Below are positions 7,999 to 16,797 of a stretch of DNA of 64,000 bases, piece by piece (position 1 is the first letter of the stretch; every line of letters starts with the position of its first letter). The notes under the pieces are model-generated. The model was not told the origin of the DNA. It did no database searches and saw nothing but the letters and a program-made list of their open reading frames with translations. The position numbers and the translations under genes are program-made. Location of the stretch: the NCBI GenBank assembly GCA_039984955.1, contig JBDWTN010000007.1, positions 3,170,501 through 3,234,500 on the forward strand. Direction: 5' to 3'. The stretch is from Marinobacter alexandrii. GTDB taxonomy: Bacteria > Bacteroidota > Bacteroidia > Cytophagales > Cyclobacteriaceae.

Positions 7999-9010
7999 CC
8001 AAATCAATGGTTAGTGTTACTTCAAAACTTTCGTCTTTGTTTTTGACTTCCATGGATGCTTTTTTATTATAAATTATATCAAGTCGCTTTCTAACATTTT
8101 CAAGCCCTATGCCACCATACCTTCCATCCTCAGGTTCGTCTACTTTTCCTTTGTTATTCTTAATCATAAATACCAGTGCCTTTTCGGTCACCTCCAGTTT
8201 TACATGGACAAAGTTGTTATTACTCTTGAGACCATGTTTAAAACTATTTTCTATCAGCGGGAAGAATAATAATGGAGCTAGTTTTTGATTATTAATTTCA
8301 CCACTGATGTCTAGCTGAATATCGGCAGTTTCATCTACCCTAAGTTTCTGGAGATTCAAATAATTTCGCAACGATTCTACTTCTTTCAAAAGAGGAACTC
8401 TTTCTTCAGACACTTCATAGATCATATACCGTAGAAGATTTGAAAGTCCAAGTATGACCTGTGGAGTTTGATCGCTTTTTTTTAATGAGAGTGAGTAAAC
8501 ACTGTTTAAGCTATTGAAAAGGAAGTGGGGGTTGATCTGCATTTTCAATGAATTCAATTCAAGTGAGAGCTTTTCCTTTTCCAATTGCTGAAGCTGATAC
8601 CATGATTTGGAGAGCTTAAGCAGTGTAGTTAATGCTAGATAAATGATAAATATGGTGATCAAGACAGAAAAATCTGTAAATGAAACCATGTAAAAATCAG
8701 TAGGCAATACTGGGATCAATACTTCAAAGATTATTTCATGTAGAAAATAAGCTAATGCAATATTGAGGAAACTTAGTAGACCATAAATCAGGTATCGCTC
8801 TTTTTGAAGAAACTTAGGTAGATGATACCGAATGTTGAAATAGACAAGTGTCAATAAAGGAATATGGAAAAACAAAGAGTATATAAAGTCAATAACCTTG
8901 ACTTCATTAGAAATGGAAAAGTAACTCCCTATTCCATAAAGAGACAACATCCAGAAAACCAGATGTTGAATCCATGTTTTTGAGATCACTCTTCTGATGA
9001 ATGAAATCAT
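7991..9010 (-). CDS. LytS-type sensor histidine kinase
   Basis: 339 residues. Four TM segments occupy 10-140, followed by a short coiled coil. The His_kinase domain carries QINPHFLFNSLNS (His162), and the ATPase part has PLIENSFKHG and GGIGLENVRKRL. It overlaps the lipoprotein gene upstream (4 bases) and the LytTR gene downstream (8 bases), forming a tight three-gene operon. The overlapping lipoprotein is a plausible signal input. The pair is paralogous to the one at 2106-3906 and converges on the same M56 gene. Confidence 0.93.
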   Translation of the reverse strand: MISFIRRVISKTWIQHLVFWMLSLYGIGSYFSISNEVKVIDFIYSLFFHIPLLTLVYFNIRYHLPKFLQKERYLIYGLLSFLNIALAYFLHEIIFEVLIPVLPTDFYMVSFTDFSVLITIFIIYLALTTLLKLSKSWYQLQQLEKEKLSLELNSLKMQINPHFLFNSLNSVYSLSLKKSDQTPQVILGLSNLLRYMIYEVSEERVPLLKEVESLRNYLNLQKLRVDETADIQLDISGEINNQKLAPLLFFPLIENSFKHGLKSNNNFVHVKLEVTEKALVFMIKNNKGKVDEPEDGRYGGIGLENVRKRLDIIYNKKASMEVKNKDESFEVTLTIDLDD

Positions 9011-9861
9011 GGAGTTACACGTTTATATGTTTCTGAGGTATCAAATACAGATTCGTCATCAGAATAGGTATCGATAAACTTTTGTAGTTCTTTCGGCTGT
9101 GCAGTGATGAGCACAGTGCCTTCTACATTCTCATGTCTCAAACGTATAAGGTTACTTTCAAAAAGCTTATTCAATTTGTCTAAATCAAAATGAGTCATGG
9201 TGAAATCAGTCTCGGTAATGGCAACTTTATAGAAGGTGTGAACGGGAAAAAAATTATCAGATACGTTTTTTGAATCGAATTCTTTGATTGGATATAGATC
9301 CATAAAAAGGTCGCCTCCAATGTCAACTAGGTGAGCAATATATGCTTCTTTCTTTCCTTCTTCTTCGACAATAGTTAGTCTATAACTCTCCTCTTCATAG
9401 ACACTTATCGATCCGGAATAATCAAGGTCTTTAGATTTTAATTTATTTGTGACTTTCTCTTCGATTTCTTCTGCTACTTCTATTTCATCGGAAGAGCTCT
9501 CATCCTCATCTTCTTCAGTATCAATTTTATTTAGTCGCTCTTGCATAATCATTCTTATGCTATCTTCATCATATACGTTTTTTCCATTTTCAGTGATGAA
9601 AATAGGCTCATCCGAGCTCATGGTGAACCCTTCTTGAATTTCGATGCTGTATTGATATTCCTCTTCTTCTTCCTCTTCATAATCACTATCGTCAGACATT
9701 TTTTCAAAAACCATATAGCTACCTTCACCAATATCCCATTTGCCTAATAGTTCCTCTTTGAATACTAGAGTATCTGTGGTATAAATAGGAAACAGTGAAT
9801 AGACACAGGAGTTGAGCATAATAGCTAAGGCTCCTAATATTATTATGTATCGTTTGTTCAT
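9007..9861 (-). CDS. Lipoprotein with acidic low-complexity stretches, in operon with LytS/LytTR
   Basis: 284 residues with a lipoprotein signal peptide (ALAIMLNSC, Cys19). The mature part starts with a GKWDIGEGSY segment as in small lipocalin-like lipoproteins and then contains two very acidic tracts (about residues 56-66 and 114-125, runs of E and D). The C-terminal half has short beta-like segments and VEGTVLITAQPKELQKF. Its stop overlaps the start of the LytS-type kinase, so it is translated with the two-component pair and may act as a periplasmic accessory sensor. I do not recognise a named family. Confidence 0.75.
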   Translation of the reverse strand: MNKRYIIILGALAIMLNSCVYSLFPIYTTDTLVFKEELLGKWDIGEGSYMVFEKMSDDSDYEEEEEEEYQYSIEIQEGFTMSSDEPIFITENGKNVYDEDSIRMIMQERLNKIDTEEDEDESSSDEIEVAEEIEEKVTNKLKSKDLDYSGSISVYEEESYRLTIVEEEGKKEAYIAHLVDIGGDLFMDLYPIKEFDSKNVSDNFFPVHTFYKVAITETDFTMTHFDLDKLNKLFESNLIRLRHENVEGTVLITAQPKELQKFIDTYSDDESVFDTSETYKRVTP

Positions 9862-9899
9862 TTTTCTTGCTTCAGAATTAAAGATAATGTCAGAGGCAA

Positions 9900-10565
9900 T
9901 TAAATACCTGCATTGGTCATTTTGTCTAACACCTTATCATAGTATTGAAAATTATCAGGAACCATAGTGGCTTTATCATCTACCTGTTCAATTTTGTAAT
10001 GAGTTCCATCAATAATTTTTTCAATGGTTCCATCCTCTTTGATGAATAAATTTTTTGGGTAACCATCAATACCTAACTCTTCAAAAAATAGCTCTGCATT
10101 AGCAAATGATCGATATTCCAACGCATGTTTTTTTAGGACTTTATTGACTTTTTTGTCACTTTCAGGAGCGATGGCAAGAAAAATAACCTCATCACCATAC
10201 TTATTCTTCAATTCATTTAGTTCTGGAAATTCTTCAATACATGGCTTGCAAGTAACACTCCAAAAATTGATATGTACCATTTTTCCTTTCAGATCATCAT
10301 TCGAAAGGTTTTTTCCATTCATATCCGTTAGCTCAAATGCTGGCAGTTTTTTATTTGTCCATCTATTGATAAACTCCTGATCTCCTGAATCGTCACCCCG
10401 GCTGTCTTCTGGTCTTATTTGGACGGTCCAACCCTTTTCCTCCATGGATTGCTTGCGCTTTATAAGTGTTGAGTCGTTTACATCACCATAGAGTGTGACC
10501 TCCAGCTGAGCAAAAGAAGAAAGTGTGATAAGAAGTAGCGTGGAGTACAGTGCTAGGTTTTTCAT
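9900..10565 (-). CDS. TlpA-like thioredoxin-fold redox protein
   Basis: 221 residues from ATG 10565, which begins a signal peptide (MKNLALYSTLLLITLSSFAQ); longer in-frame starts would cover the neighbour's terminator. The thioredoxin fold (about 85-215) has FELTDMNGKNLSNDDLKGK, the redox motif C-K-P-C in WSVTCKPCIEEFPEL, and the cis-Pro loop near GIDGYPKNLFI. TlpA/ResA-type proteins reduce or oxidise cysteines on the periplasmic side. It lies downstream of the MFS gene but is separated from it by a terminator, so it is probably transcribed alone. Confidence 0.88.
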   Translation of the reverse strand: MKNLALYSTLLLITLSSFAQLEVTLYGDVNDSTLIKRKQSMEEKGWTVQIRPEDSRGDDSGDQEFINRWTNKKLPAFELTDMNGKNLSNDDLKGKMVHINFWSVTCKPCIEEFPELNELKNKYGDEVIFLAIAPESDKKVNKVLKKHALEYRSFANAELFFEELGIDGYPKNLFIKEDGTIEKIIDGTHYKIEQVDDKATMVPDNFQYYDKVLDKMTNAGI

Positions 10566-10660
10566 TGTCTGATTGTTTTGATTAAACATGCCTCGAAAGT
10601 GCTTAGTAGAAATCCTTTTCAAAATTTTAATCTGTGAACACTCAATATTTCCGGGTAAAC

Positions 10661-10693
10661 AATAAAAAAGGCCCATCCTGAAAAGATGAGCCT
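10661..10693 (-). terminator. Rho-independent terminator of the MFS gene
   Basis: On the minus strand AGGCTCATC, loop of 7, GATGGGCCT followed by a T-rich tract. The 9-bp stem has one G-T pair. It lies directly after the MFS stop codon. Confidence 0.75.
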
Positions 10694-10716
10694 CTTGCTT
10701 TATGACCGTTTTGATG

Positions 10717-11817
10717 TTATCGATACATATATTCAAATAGTCCTGTAATGACTTCTGAGGCTCCTATATATATACCCACGCCATAAGTCACATGTCTTAC
10801 AGATAAATTTCGTATTGCAAACGGCAAGCCACTGATATTAGCCATGGTGAATCCAGCTCCTATGATGAGTGCAGCAATCAAAGTCAAATATGGATCGTAC
10901 GAAAAAATCATGGTCCCTACACCAACAGCTAGAACTATAAAGCTACTAACAATCACCTTTCGCAAATTGGATTTTGACACCTTCTTACTAATCAAGAAGC
11001 CTGATACAGCACAGATCCCAAGAATGGCAAAAGAAATGTATCCCTCATATTCTGTAAATCCGGGAAATCTAGTTGCAAAATGTTCAGGTAAAAATTCAAC
11101 TAAAAACGCTTTCCCCAAACCCAGAAAAAGGCCTACAACGACAATTGCTAAATAGGACATGGGTGTCTGAGTTTTTACACGATCATTTGCAATAAGCTCT
11201 GATTTTCGCTGCATTACTTCGTCTCGAGAGACCTTATGAAAAATAAAACCAGTGACTGAGATTAGGATTCCGCCCACAATGAATGTCAGAGTATCTCCAA
11301 AGAATAGTACTAATGCCACTACAACAGGTTCTAATGCGTAGAGGAGTTCCGTGACAAGAAAAAGTACACCTACCACGATGGGCAGTTGCTTAGCCGGTGC
11401 AAATGCTTCAATCATTGAATTGGCAGGACTGATAAAAAGGTTCATACAGATAAGCCATATGACAATCATAAAAGGAACGATTGTGCTAACATCGATAACG
11501 TCAGAAGTACCTATGAGGGTGGCAACAACCATGAAAACCATAGCAGTAGCCCCAATACCAACGGTGAAAATGATTAGGTACTTTCCATTTTTTTGTAAAA
11601 TTTTATCTGAGAGCCATCCTGCAATAGGAGGTATGGTTACTAATATGATAGCCTTGGCTACAATCATGAAATCTACTAAGTGTGTGATTCCTAGGTTTTT
11701 CATTAACACAGGCTGATATTCATGATAAGCGATCCAGCTAATGACCACTGCTGCATTAAGTGCCGCGAGACTATAGACTTCTCTCCATTTTAGAGTTTGT
11801 GATTTTTCAGATAACAT
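10717..11817 (-). CDS. MFS transporter
   Basis: 366 residues, almost wholly hydrophobic with roughly ten to twelve TM segments. The loop after TM2 carries GWLSDKILQKNGKYLI, a variant of the MFS loop 2-3 signature, and the N-terminus (WREVYSLAALNAAVVISWIAYHEYQPVLM) looks like SLC45/sugar-type MFS members. It is shorter than the usual 400-450 residues but starts and ends cleanly. The substrate cannot be told. It is monocistronic: a terminator follows, and the preceding gene at 12339 is separated by about 110 bases. Confidence 0.82.
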   Translation of the reverse strand: MLSEKSQTLKWREVYSLAALNAAVVISWIAYHEYQPVLMKNLGITHLVDFMIVAKAIILVTIPPIAGWLSDKILQKNGKYLIIFTVGIGATAMVFMVVATLIGTSDVIDVSTIVPFMIVIWLICMNLFISPANSMIEAFAPAKQLPIVVGVLFLVTELLYALEPVVVALVLFFGDTLTFIVGGILISVTGFIFHKVSRDEVMQRKSELIANDRVKTQTPMSYLAIVVVGLFLGLGKAFLVEFLPEHFATRFPGFTEYEGYISFAILGICAVSGFLISKKVSKSNLRKVIVSSFIVLAVGVGTMIFSYDPYLTLIAALIIGAGFTMANISGLPFAIRNLSVRHVTYGVGIYIGASEVITGLFEYMYR

Positions 11818-11931
11818 ATGTTATGGTTATAGATGTTTTAACAATTTACTGCAATGACTTACGATTCAAATATGCCATGCAGATTGGTAAAAATTTATAG
11901 TTTCGACCAAATCACCTAGAATATAGTTAAT

Positions 11932-12339
11932 TCAAATCATTAGGCCGGTAAGTCCTATAATTAAACACAACGGGGAATAGTATTTTGTGTCTTTTTTTGC
12001 AAATGCTGTGGACTTAATACTCTTGAAGAAGCCAACATATTTTCTGTCTCCTATAGCGCGTAAAATAAATATCAACGGAATAACTAGACTCGCTATTGAT
12101 ACCGCCCATGTTGGTAACTCAAGTGTAACTAATCCAACTTTTATCAAATAAAAAGTTCCAAATAAGAGAAGCCCAATGCCTACGATTGCGCTATCCCTGC
12201 GAGAAGGTTTTAAAACAAGTTCTCCATCTTCATTTTGTGGTAGGGAATTCTCAAAACCCCAAGAGTTACCCAATGCCCAGCTGAAATGAAGTATCGATAA
12301 AAATAGAAATATGATGAAAAGTAGAATACCTAGTATCAT
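11932..12339 (-). CDS. DUF3995-family membrane protein
   Basis: 135 residues with four TM segments (about 2-20, 50-68, 73-92 and 115-134). It carries the family's N-terminal HFSWALGNSWG motif and a conserved FLRAIGDRKYVGFFK-type segment (ILRAIGDRKYVGFFK) before the last helix. DUF3995 proteins have no established function. The start overlaps the stop of the upstream hybrid kinase by 4 bases, so they are translated as one unit. Confidence 0.87.
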   Translation of the reverse strand: MILGILLFIIFLFLSILHFSWALGNSWGFENSLPQNEDGELVLKPSRRDSAIVGIGLLLFGTFYLIKVGLVTLELPTWAVSIASLVIPLIFILRAIGDRKYVGFFKSIKSTAFAKKDTKYYSPLCLIIGLTGLMI

Positions 12340-14087
12340 GATTCAGTTTTTGGATTTAAATATTTCATCAAGACCTCCTTTATTATGTCAGACTTGATAG
12401 GCTTTAGTATATAGTCACTCATGCCCGATGCGTAACATTCCTCCATACTGCTTTTCATTGCATTTGCTGTTAAAGCGATAATGATCGGCTTCTTTTCTTT
12501 ATCTTCAAAATGTTTACTTATCTGGAGTGAAGCTTCAAAACCAGATATATCAGGCATTTGGAGATCCATGAAGATGATATCATAAAACTTTTCCTTTGCT
12601 TCTTCTACTCCTTGAGTTCCATTTATTGCGACAGCAATTGTTTCAATTCCTAAACTCTTTAGTAATTTTTTTGCGACTAGACGGTTAATTTCTACATCCT
12701 CTACTATGAGTACTTTAAGTTCTTTTAATCCAGGAATGACGATTTGTTTAAAGTCACTTACATCACCCTTTTCTACAACACCTAATGGAAGCGTAAAATG
12801 AAATTTTGACCCTTGCTGCGGTATGGATTCAAAATAAACCTTGCCGCCCATCAGCTTCACAAGTTTTTCCACAATAGATAAACCTAATCCAGTGCCTTCA
12901 TATCCTGTAGCTTCTGATCCTTTATAAAAAGTATCAAACAAATATGGCTGCTTATCTTCAGGAATACCTACCCCTGTGTCAGTGACCAGAAACTGAATAG
13001 AAGCGACATTTCCTACAAGTCCTGCTACTTTCACATCTAATACAATACTCCCCTTATAAGTGAATTTTAGTGCATTATTAAGGAGGTTTACCAATACTTG
13101 ACGTATTCTAGCAAGATCGCCACTCAGGTGTTCTGGTAATGATTGATCGAAATTTATCTTAATCTCTAGATTGGGATTAGAGCTTATTTTCTTTTCAAAG
13201 ACATTCCACAATGTTTTTAATTCATCTCTTACAGCAAAAGAACCCACTTGTAGCTTCATCTTTCCTGCCTCAATAGTGGTAATATCAAGTACATCTTTTA
13301 CTAGTCCATGAAGGATGTCGCTACTGTACATCAAGCTTTCAATAAGCTCTTCTTGTTCAGTATTCGTCTTTGTTTTTGAAAGAAGCTCTGTGATTCCCAC
13401 AATTCCATTTAAGGGAGTCCTCATTTCATGAGAAATAGTAGCTAAAAAGGTTGTCTTAGCTTGATCAGTGGACTCTGCACTGACTTTCTTCTTTTCAAGT
13501 TCTGAGTTTTTCTTTCGGAGTTCTTTTCGATCTTCTACGTATGTTCTTTTAAATAGAAATAGACAAACGCCCATGATTATCAATGAGACTAGTGTAGCAA
13601 TAGCTAAATCCTGAATTAGTAGATCATAATCGAGGTAAGGTGCAGCCTGATCAGGATAATTTATTTCGTAAACTATAAGGCCAAGTACAATTCCGAATGT
13701 GATAATAATGAAGATCAAATAATCTTTTAGTGGAAGTACAAGCAGCCCTGATAAATAAACCATTGCTAAAAAAGTAGGTATTGCACCTTTAATGCCACCA
13801 GAAGGAAGCCATGAAATCGCAAGGAGAAATAGAACTAAATAGTAATAGGTAAGCGATAGTGCTCTGAAAGAAATTTCTCTTTTCTGTAAATAATAGATTC
13901 CGGAGTAAATGAATAATCCACTTAAATAAACAGTTTGAATAAAAAAACCATACCCTACAATGAATCCAAAAACGGACCAAAAAAGAAAAAAAGTAACTGT
14001 TAGGAAAAGTGTTATTTCAAAGAGGCGAAACTCTATTTTAACAGATCTTTCTGCTGTAGGTAAAATATTTGTTATACGAAAATTCAA
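12336..14087 (-). CDS. Hybrid sensor histidine kinase/response regulator
   Basis: 583 residues. Five to six TM helices (20-185) are followed by a coiled coil, a HisKA domain (His220 in ISHEMRTPLNG), a HATPase_c domain (NLLNNALKFT, DTGVGIPED, GTGLGLSIV) and a receiver domain (Asp508 in FMDLQMPDISG, KPI near the end). No HPt domain is fused. The only usable start is TTG at 14087, because a stop lies two codons further upstream and the first ATG would delete two helices. The next gene is a DUF3995 protein. The partner protein that receives the phosphoryl group is not visible here. Confidence 0.93.
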   Translation of the reverse strand: MNFRITNILPTAERSVKIEFRLFEITLFLTVTFFLFWSVFGFIVGYGFFIQTVYLSGLFIYSGIYYLQKREISFRALSLTYYYLVLFLLAISWLPSGGIKGAIPTFLAMVYLSGLLVLPLKDYLIFIIITFGIVLGLIVYEINYPDQAAPYLDYDLLIQDLAIATLVSLIIMGVCLFLFKRTYVEDRKELRKKNSELEKKKVSAESTDQAKTTFLATISHEMRTPLNGIVGITELLSKTKTNTEQEELIESLMYSSDILHGLVKDVLDITTIEAGKMKLQVGSFAVRDELKTLWNVFEKKISSNPNLEIKINFDQSLPEHLSGDLARIRQVLVNLLNNALKFTYKGSIVLDVKVAGLVGNVASIQFLVTDTGVGIPEDKQPYLFDTFYKGSEATGYEGTGLGLSIVEKLVKLMGGKVYFESIPQQGSKFHFTLPLGVVEKGDVSDFKQIVIPGLKELKVLIVEDVEINRLVAKKLLKSLGIETIAVAINGTQGVEEAKEKFYDIIFMDLQMPDISGFEASLQISKHFEDKEKKPIIIALTANAMKSSMEECYASGMSDYILKPIKSDIIKEVLMKYLNPKTES

Positions 14088-14289
14088 AGCTGATCAATGG
14101 TTGACAGTGAAATTAAATGATTTTGAGTCGATAAACAGAAATCTATTTGGTGAAACATACTATTCTTCTCATTCTTTTTTGTAATCAGAAGAAATCATCG
14201 ATGAAAATCGGGAATTGGACTAACTAATTAGTAATGGAACTAATAGAGAACTAATTTGATAGTTGCAATCACGAGAAATTCAACCTAAA

Positions 14290-15438
14290 ATGAATGAGTC
14301 ACTAAGCATTAAAGAACTGAGTAGCGTTGGTATTCTTGATACATTTCCAGAAGATGAATTTGATGAAATAGTTGAATTAGCTTCTTCTATTTCTGGTGCG
14401 CCAATTTGCTTAATCTCACTAATTGACTCTGATAAACTGAGGTTTAAAGCTGTAAAGGGACTTAATGCAAAACAGACCTCTCTTAAAGGCTCCTTTTGTT
14501 CTTACGCATTGAAAAATAAGGATCAGGTTACGATCGTCTCTGATTCACTCAAAGATGATCGCTTTAAAATGAATCCCTTAGTAACAAAAGAGCCCTATGT
14601 TAGATCTTATGCTGGAGCTCCTTTAATCACAAAAAATAATGATGCGATTGGGACCTTGTGTGTGCTGGATAACAAGCCGAAAGAATTCAGCAAAGAAGAG
14701 GTACGAATGCTTGAGGTACTTGCTAAGAGAGTTGTAAAGCTTTTGGAGCTGAGATCTGAAAATGAGAGGCAAAAAAAACTACTTGCCGAAGCTGAAGTGA
14801 AATTAACAACGGTGCTTGATAGACTTATAGAGGCACAGCATGCTGCTAGAATTGGAAGCTGGGAATGGGATTTATCAACGAATGATTTATACTGGTCTCC
14901 TACGATGTATGAAATATTTGGATTGGATGAAAGCACGGAGAACTTAATTGAAAGTTGGCAAGCTTGCGTACATCCAGATGACCTTGATCTTATAAGGGAT
15001 ACGCTTTCGAAAGGCTTGATTGGTATTCATAACTCAATTGAATATAGAATAGTGGACAATCAAGGACGAGTGGTTTGGGTGATGACAAATGGGCAGGCTA
15101 AGGTTGATGATAAAGGTGAAGTAGTTGCTATGATGGGTACAGTTCAGGATATCACAAATCTTAAGAAAGAAGAAAGACAAAGGGCTCTCTATGTTCAATT
15201 ATTAGAAACCATGTTGTTTGATCTATCTCATAAGATTAGGCAACCATTGACCAACTGTATGGCTATGGTGGACTTGTTTGAACAAGAGACGATTTCAGGC
15301 CCTAAACTAAAAGAATTTGCAGGTTACTTGAAGGTTTCAACGAACAAGATCGATTCTTACGTCAGAGAAATGACGGATGCTATTTACAGCAGTAAGGAAA
15401 AATATTTTGGAACCGATTCTGATATGCCAAAAGAATAA
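14290..15438 (+). CDS. GAF-PAS protein with histidine-kinase DHp domain but no ATPase domain
   Basis: 382 residues from ATG 14290; an in-frame TTG at 14263 would add nine residues. The GAF domain (about 10-160) shows the typical DEFDEIVELAS...CLISLIDSDKLRFKA...YAGAPLIT...IGTLCVLD pattern. A PAS fold follows at 180-290 (ARIGSWEWDLSTNDLYWSP to GTVQDIT). The last 80 residues form a helical DHp-like segment with LSHKIRQPLTN (His314), and the protein ends there, without N, G1 or G2 boxes. It may be a phospho-acceptor or a regulator of the divergent hybrid kinase at 14087; that is inference. Confidence 0.85.
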   Translation: MNESLSIKELSSVGILDTFPEDEFDEIVELASSISGAPICLISLIDSDKLRFKAVKGLNAKQTSLKGSFCSYALKNKDQVTIVSDSLKDDRFKMNPLVTKEPYVRSYAGAPLITKNNDAIGTLCVLDNKPKEFSKEEVRMLEVLAKRVVKLLELRSENERQKKLLAEAEVKLTTVLDRLIEAQHAARIGSWEWDLSTNDLYWSPTMYEIFGLDESTENLIESWQACVHPDDLDLIRDTLSKGLIGIHNSIEYRIVDNQGRVVWVMTNGQAKVDDKGEVVAMMGTVQDITNLKKEERQRALYVQLLETMLFDLSHKIRQPLTNCMAMVDLFEQETISGPKLKEFAGYLKVSTNKIDSYVREMTDAIYSSKEKYFGTDSDMPKE

Positions 15439-15493
15439 CTCTTTTTTCCTTAGCCTTCATTTTTGCATCTTAGCCGACCAAGAATTATTAACG

Positions 15494-16249
15494 ATGGCTG
15501 AAAACATATTTACATTATTCATGCTTGTTCTTTTACAAGCTGTACTGGGCTTTGATAATCTACTTTATATCTCTTTGGAGTCTAAGAGAGCACCACTTGA
15601 GAAGCAGAAGATGGTGAGAATGGTAGGTATCGGAATAGCAATAGCCCTTAGAATTATACTGCTATATGTTCTAGTAAATGTGATTAAATATTTTCAGAAG
15701 CCATTTCTGACGTTAGACTCTGATTTTATTTCCGGAAGTATCAATGTTCATAGCTTAATAGTTCTTTTTGGAGGGGCATTCATTTTGTATACTGCATTAA
15801 GAGAAATTTTTCATTTGGTGTACCTGGAAGAACATGAAGGGGAGGACAAAAGAGGTCAAAGTACAGCAAAGACCATTGCAATGATTGTCTTGATGAATCT
15901 TATTTTTTCATTCGATTCTATTTTAAGTGCGATGGCATTGAGTGATGTCTTTTGGGTCATGGCAACCGCCATTATTATTAGTGGCGTACTGATGATTTGG
16001 TTATCAGACGGTGTTTCTAAGTTTCTAACTAAAAATAGACTTTATGAAATTTTGGGACTTTTTATCTTATTTCTAGTAGGTGTGATGCTCATTTCAGAAG
16101 GAGGGCATCTCGCTCAGTTGGAAATTTTTGGAAATCACATTACACCTATGAGTAAGACTACTTTTTACTTTATCATATTCATTTTGGTGGTAATAGATAT
16201 TGTTCAAGGGAGGTATCAGAAAAAGCTTATTGCCATGAAAAAGAAATAG
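15494..16249 (+). CDS. TerC-family integral membrane protein
   Basis: 251 residues. ATG 15494 is followed by the first helix, and longer in-frame starts lie inside the previous gene. About seven TM helices carry the TerC signatures: VLGFDNLLYISLES in helix 1 and NLIFSFDSILSAMALSD in the middle, with Asp residues inside membrane segments, and a final EGGHLAQLEIFGNHITPM. TerC/Alx proteins move Mn2+ or other ions and are linked to metal loading of exported proteins. Tellurite resistance is a historic name and not supported here, since no ter cluster is present. Confidence 0.9.
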   Translation: MAENIFTLFMLVLLQAVLGFDNLLYISLESKRAPLEKQKMVRMVGIGIAIALRIILLYVLVNVIKYFQKPFLTLDSDFISGSINVHSLIVLFGGAFILYTALREIFHLVYLEEHEGEDKRGQSTAKTIAMIVLMNLIFSFDSILSAMALSDVFWVMATAIIISGVLMIWLSDGVSKFLTKNRLYEILGLFILFLVGVMLISEGGHLAQLEIFGNHITPMSKTTFYFIIFILVVIDIVQGRYQKKLIAMKKK

Positions 16250-16335
16250 AACTTATTATTTATTTAAACATATTTGGTCAGAGGAGTGAACCTTGCTTGG
16301 ATGTTATTTCGTATGGATGTTTAAATAAGAAGAAG

Positions 16336-16734
16336 ATGAAAAAATATCTACTAGTTCTAATGATAATGAGCTCCTTGTCTATTCAGGCTCAGAATGGTAA
16401 AATTTCAACAATTGACTTTGTTCAAATACTTAATGATAATCGAGAGGAAGCAGTTTTTTATTATCAGAATAATTGGCTGGAGCTTAGGAAAATAGCTGTA
16501 GCTAAATCATACATAGATTCATTTGAAATCATTGAGGTGCAATCAACTCCTGAGGCATCCTTTCATTTAATACTAAAAACGACATACAAGAATCAAGCAG
16601 CATACGAAAAGTCTGAAGACAGATTCCAAAAGATTATTGAAGAAAATGGGCCGCTGAAACTATTGAATGATAAAAAACCAGGTGATTTCAGGAAAGTAAT
16701 CTTTTACAAGGAAAAAGCAATACACCTCTTTTGA
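16336..16734 (+). CDS. Secreted small protein, ABM-like fold possible
   Basis: 132 residues from ATG 16336, which starts a signal peptide (MKKYLLVLMIMSSLSIQAQ). The mature part alternates helices and strands (FYYQNNWLELRKIAVAKSYIDSFEIIEV... FHLILKTTYKNQAAYEKSEDRFQKII... FRKVIFYKE), a pattern like dimeric alpha/beta-barrel monooxygenase-like proteins. No catalytic residues are evident. It ends at a bidirectional terminator shared with the convergent M56 gene. Function unknown. Confidence 0.75.
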   Translation: MKKYLLVLMIMSSLSIQAQNGKISTIDFVQILNDNREEAVFYYQNNWLELRKIAVAKSYIDSFEIIEVQSTPEASFHLILKTTYKNQAAYEKSEDRFQKIIEENGPLKLLNDKKPGDFRKVIFYKEKAIHLF

Positions 16735-16747
16735 GTTCAAGCAAAAT

Positions 16748-16777
16748 GAAAAACTCTGAGAGAATGCAGAGTTTTTC
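16748..16777. terminator. Bidirectional terminator
   Basis: GAAAAACTCTG, loop of 8, CAGAGTTTTTC. A perfect 11-bp stem with A- and T-rich flanks between two convergent genes. Confidence 0.85.
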
Positions 16778-16797
16778 ATAGATTTAGAAACGCTTGA

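Noticed and set aside
9449-9747. Serine- and isoleucine-rich reading frames on the plus strand
   Set aside because: They mirror the acidic Glu/Asp tracts of the minus-strand lipoprotein and have no start or domain of their own.
15494-16249. Tellurite resistance from TerC and TerB-like genes
   Set aside because: The two genes are far apart and no other ter genes are present, so only the family names are used.
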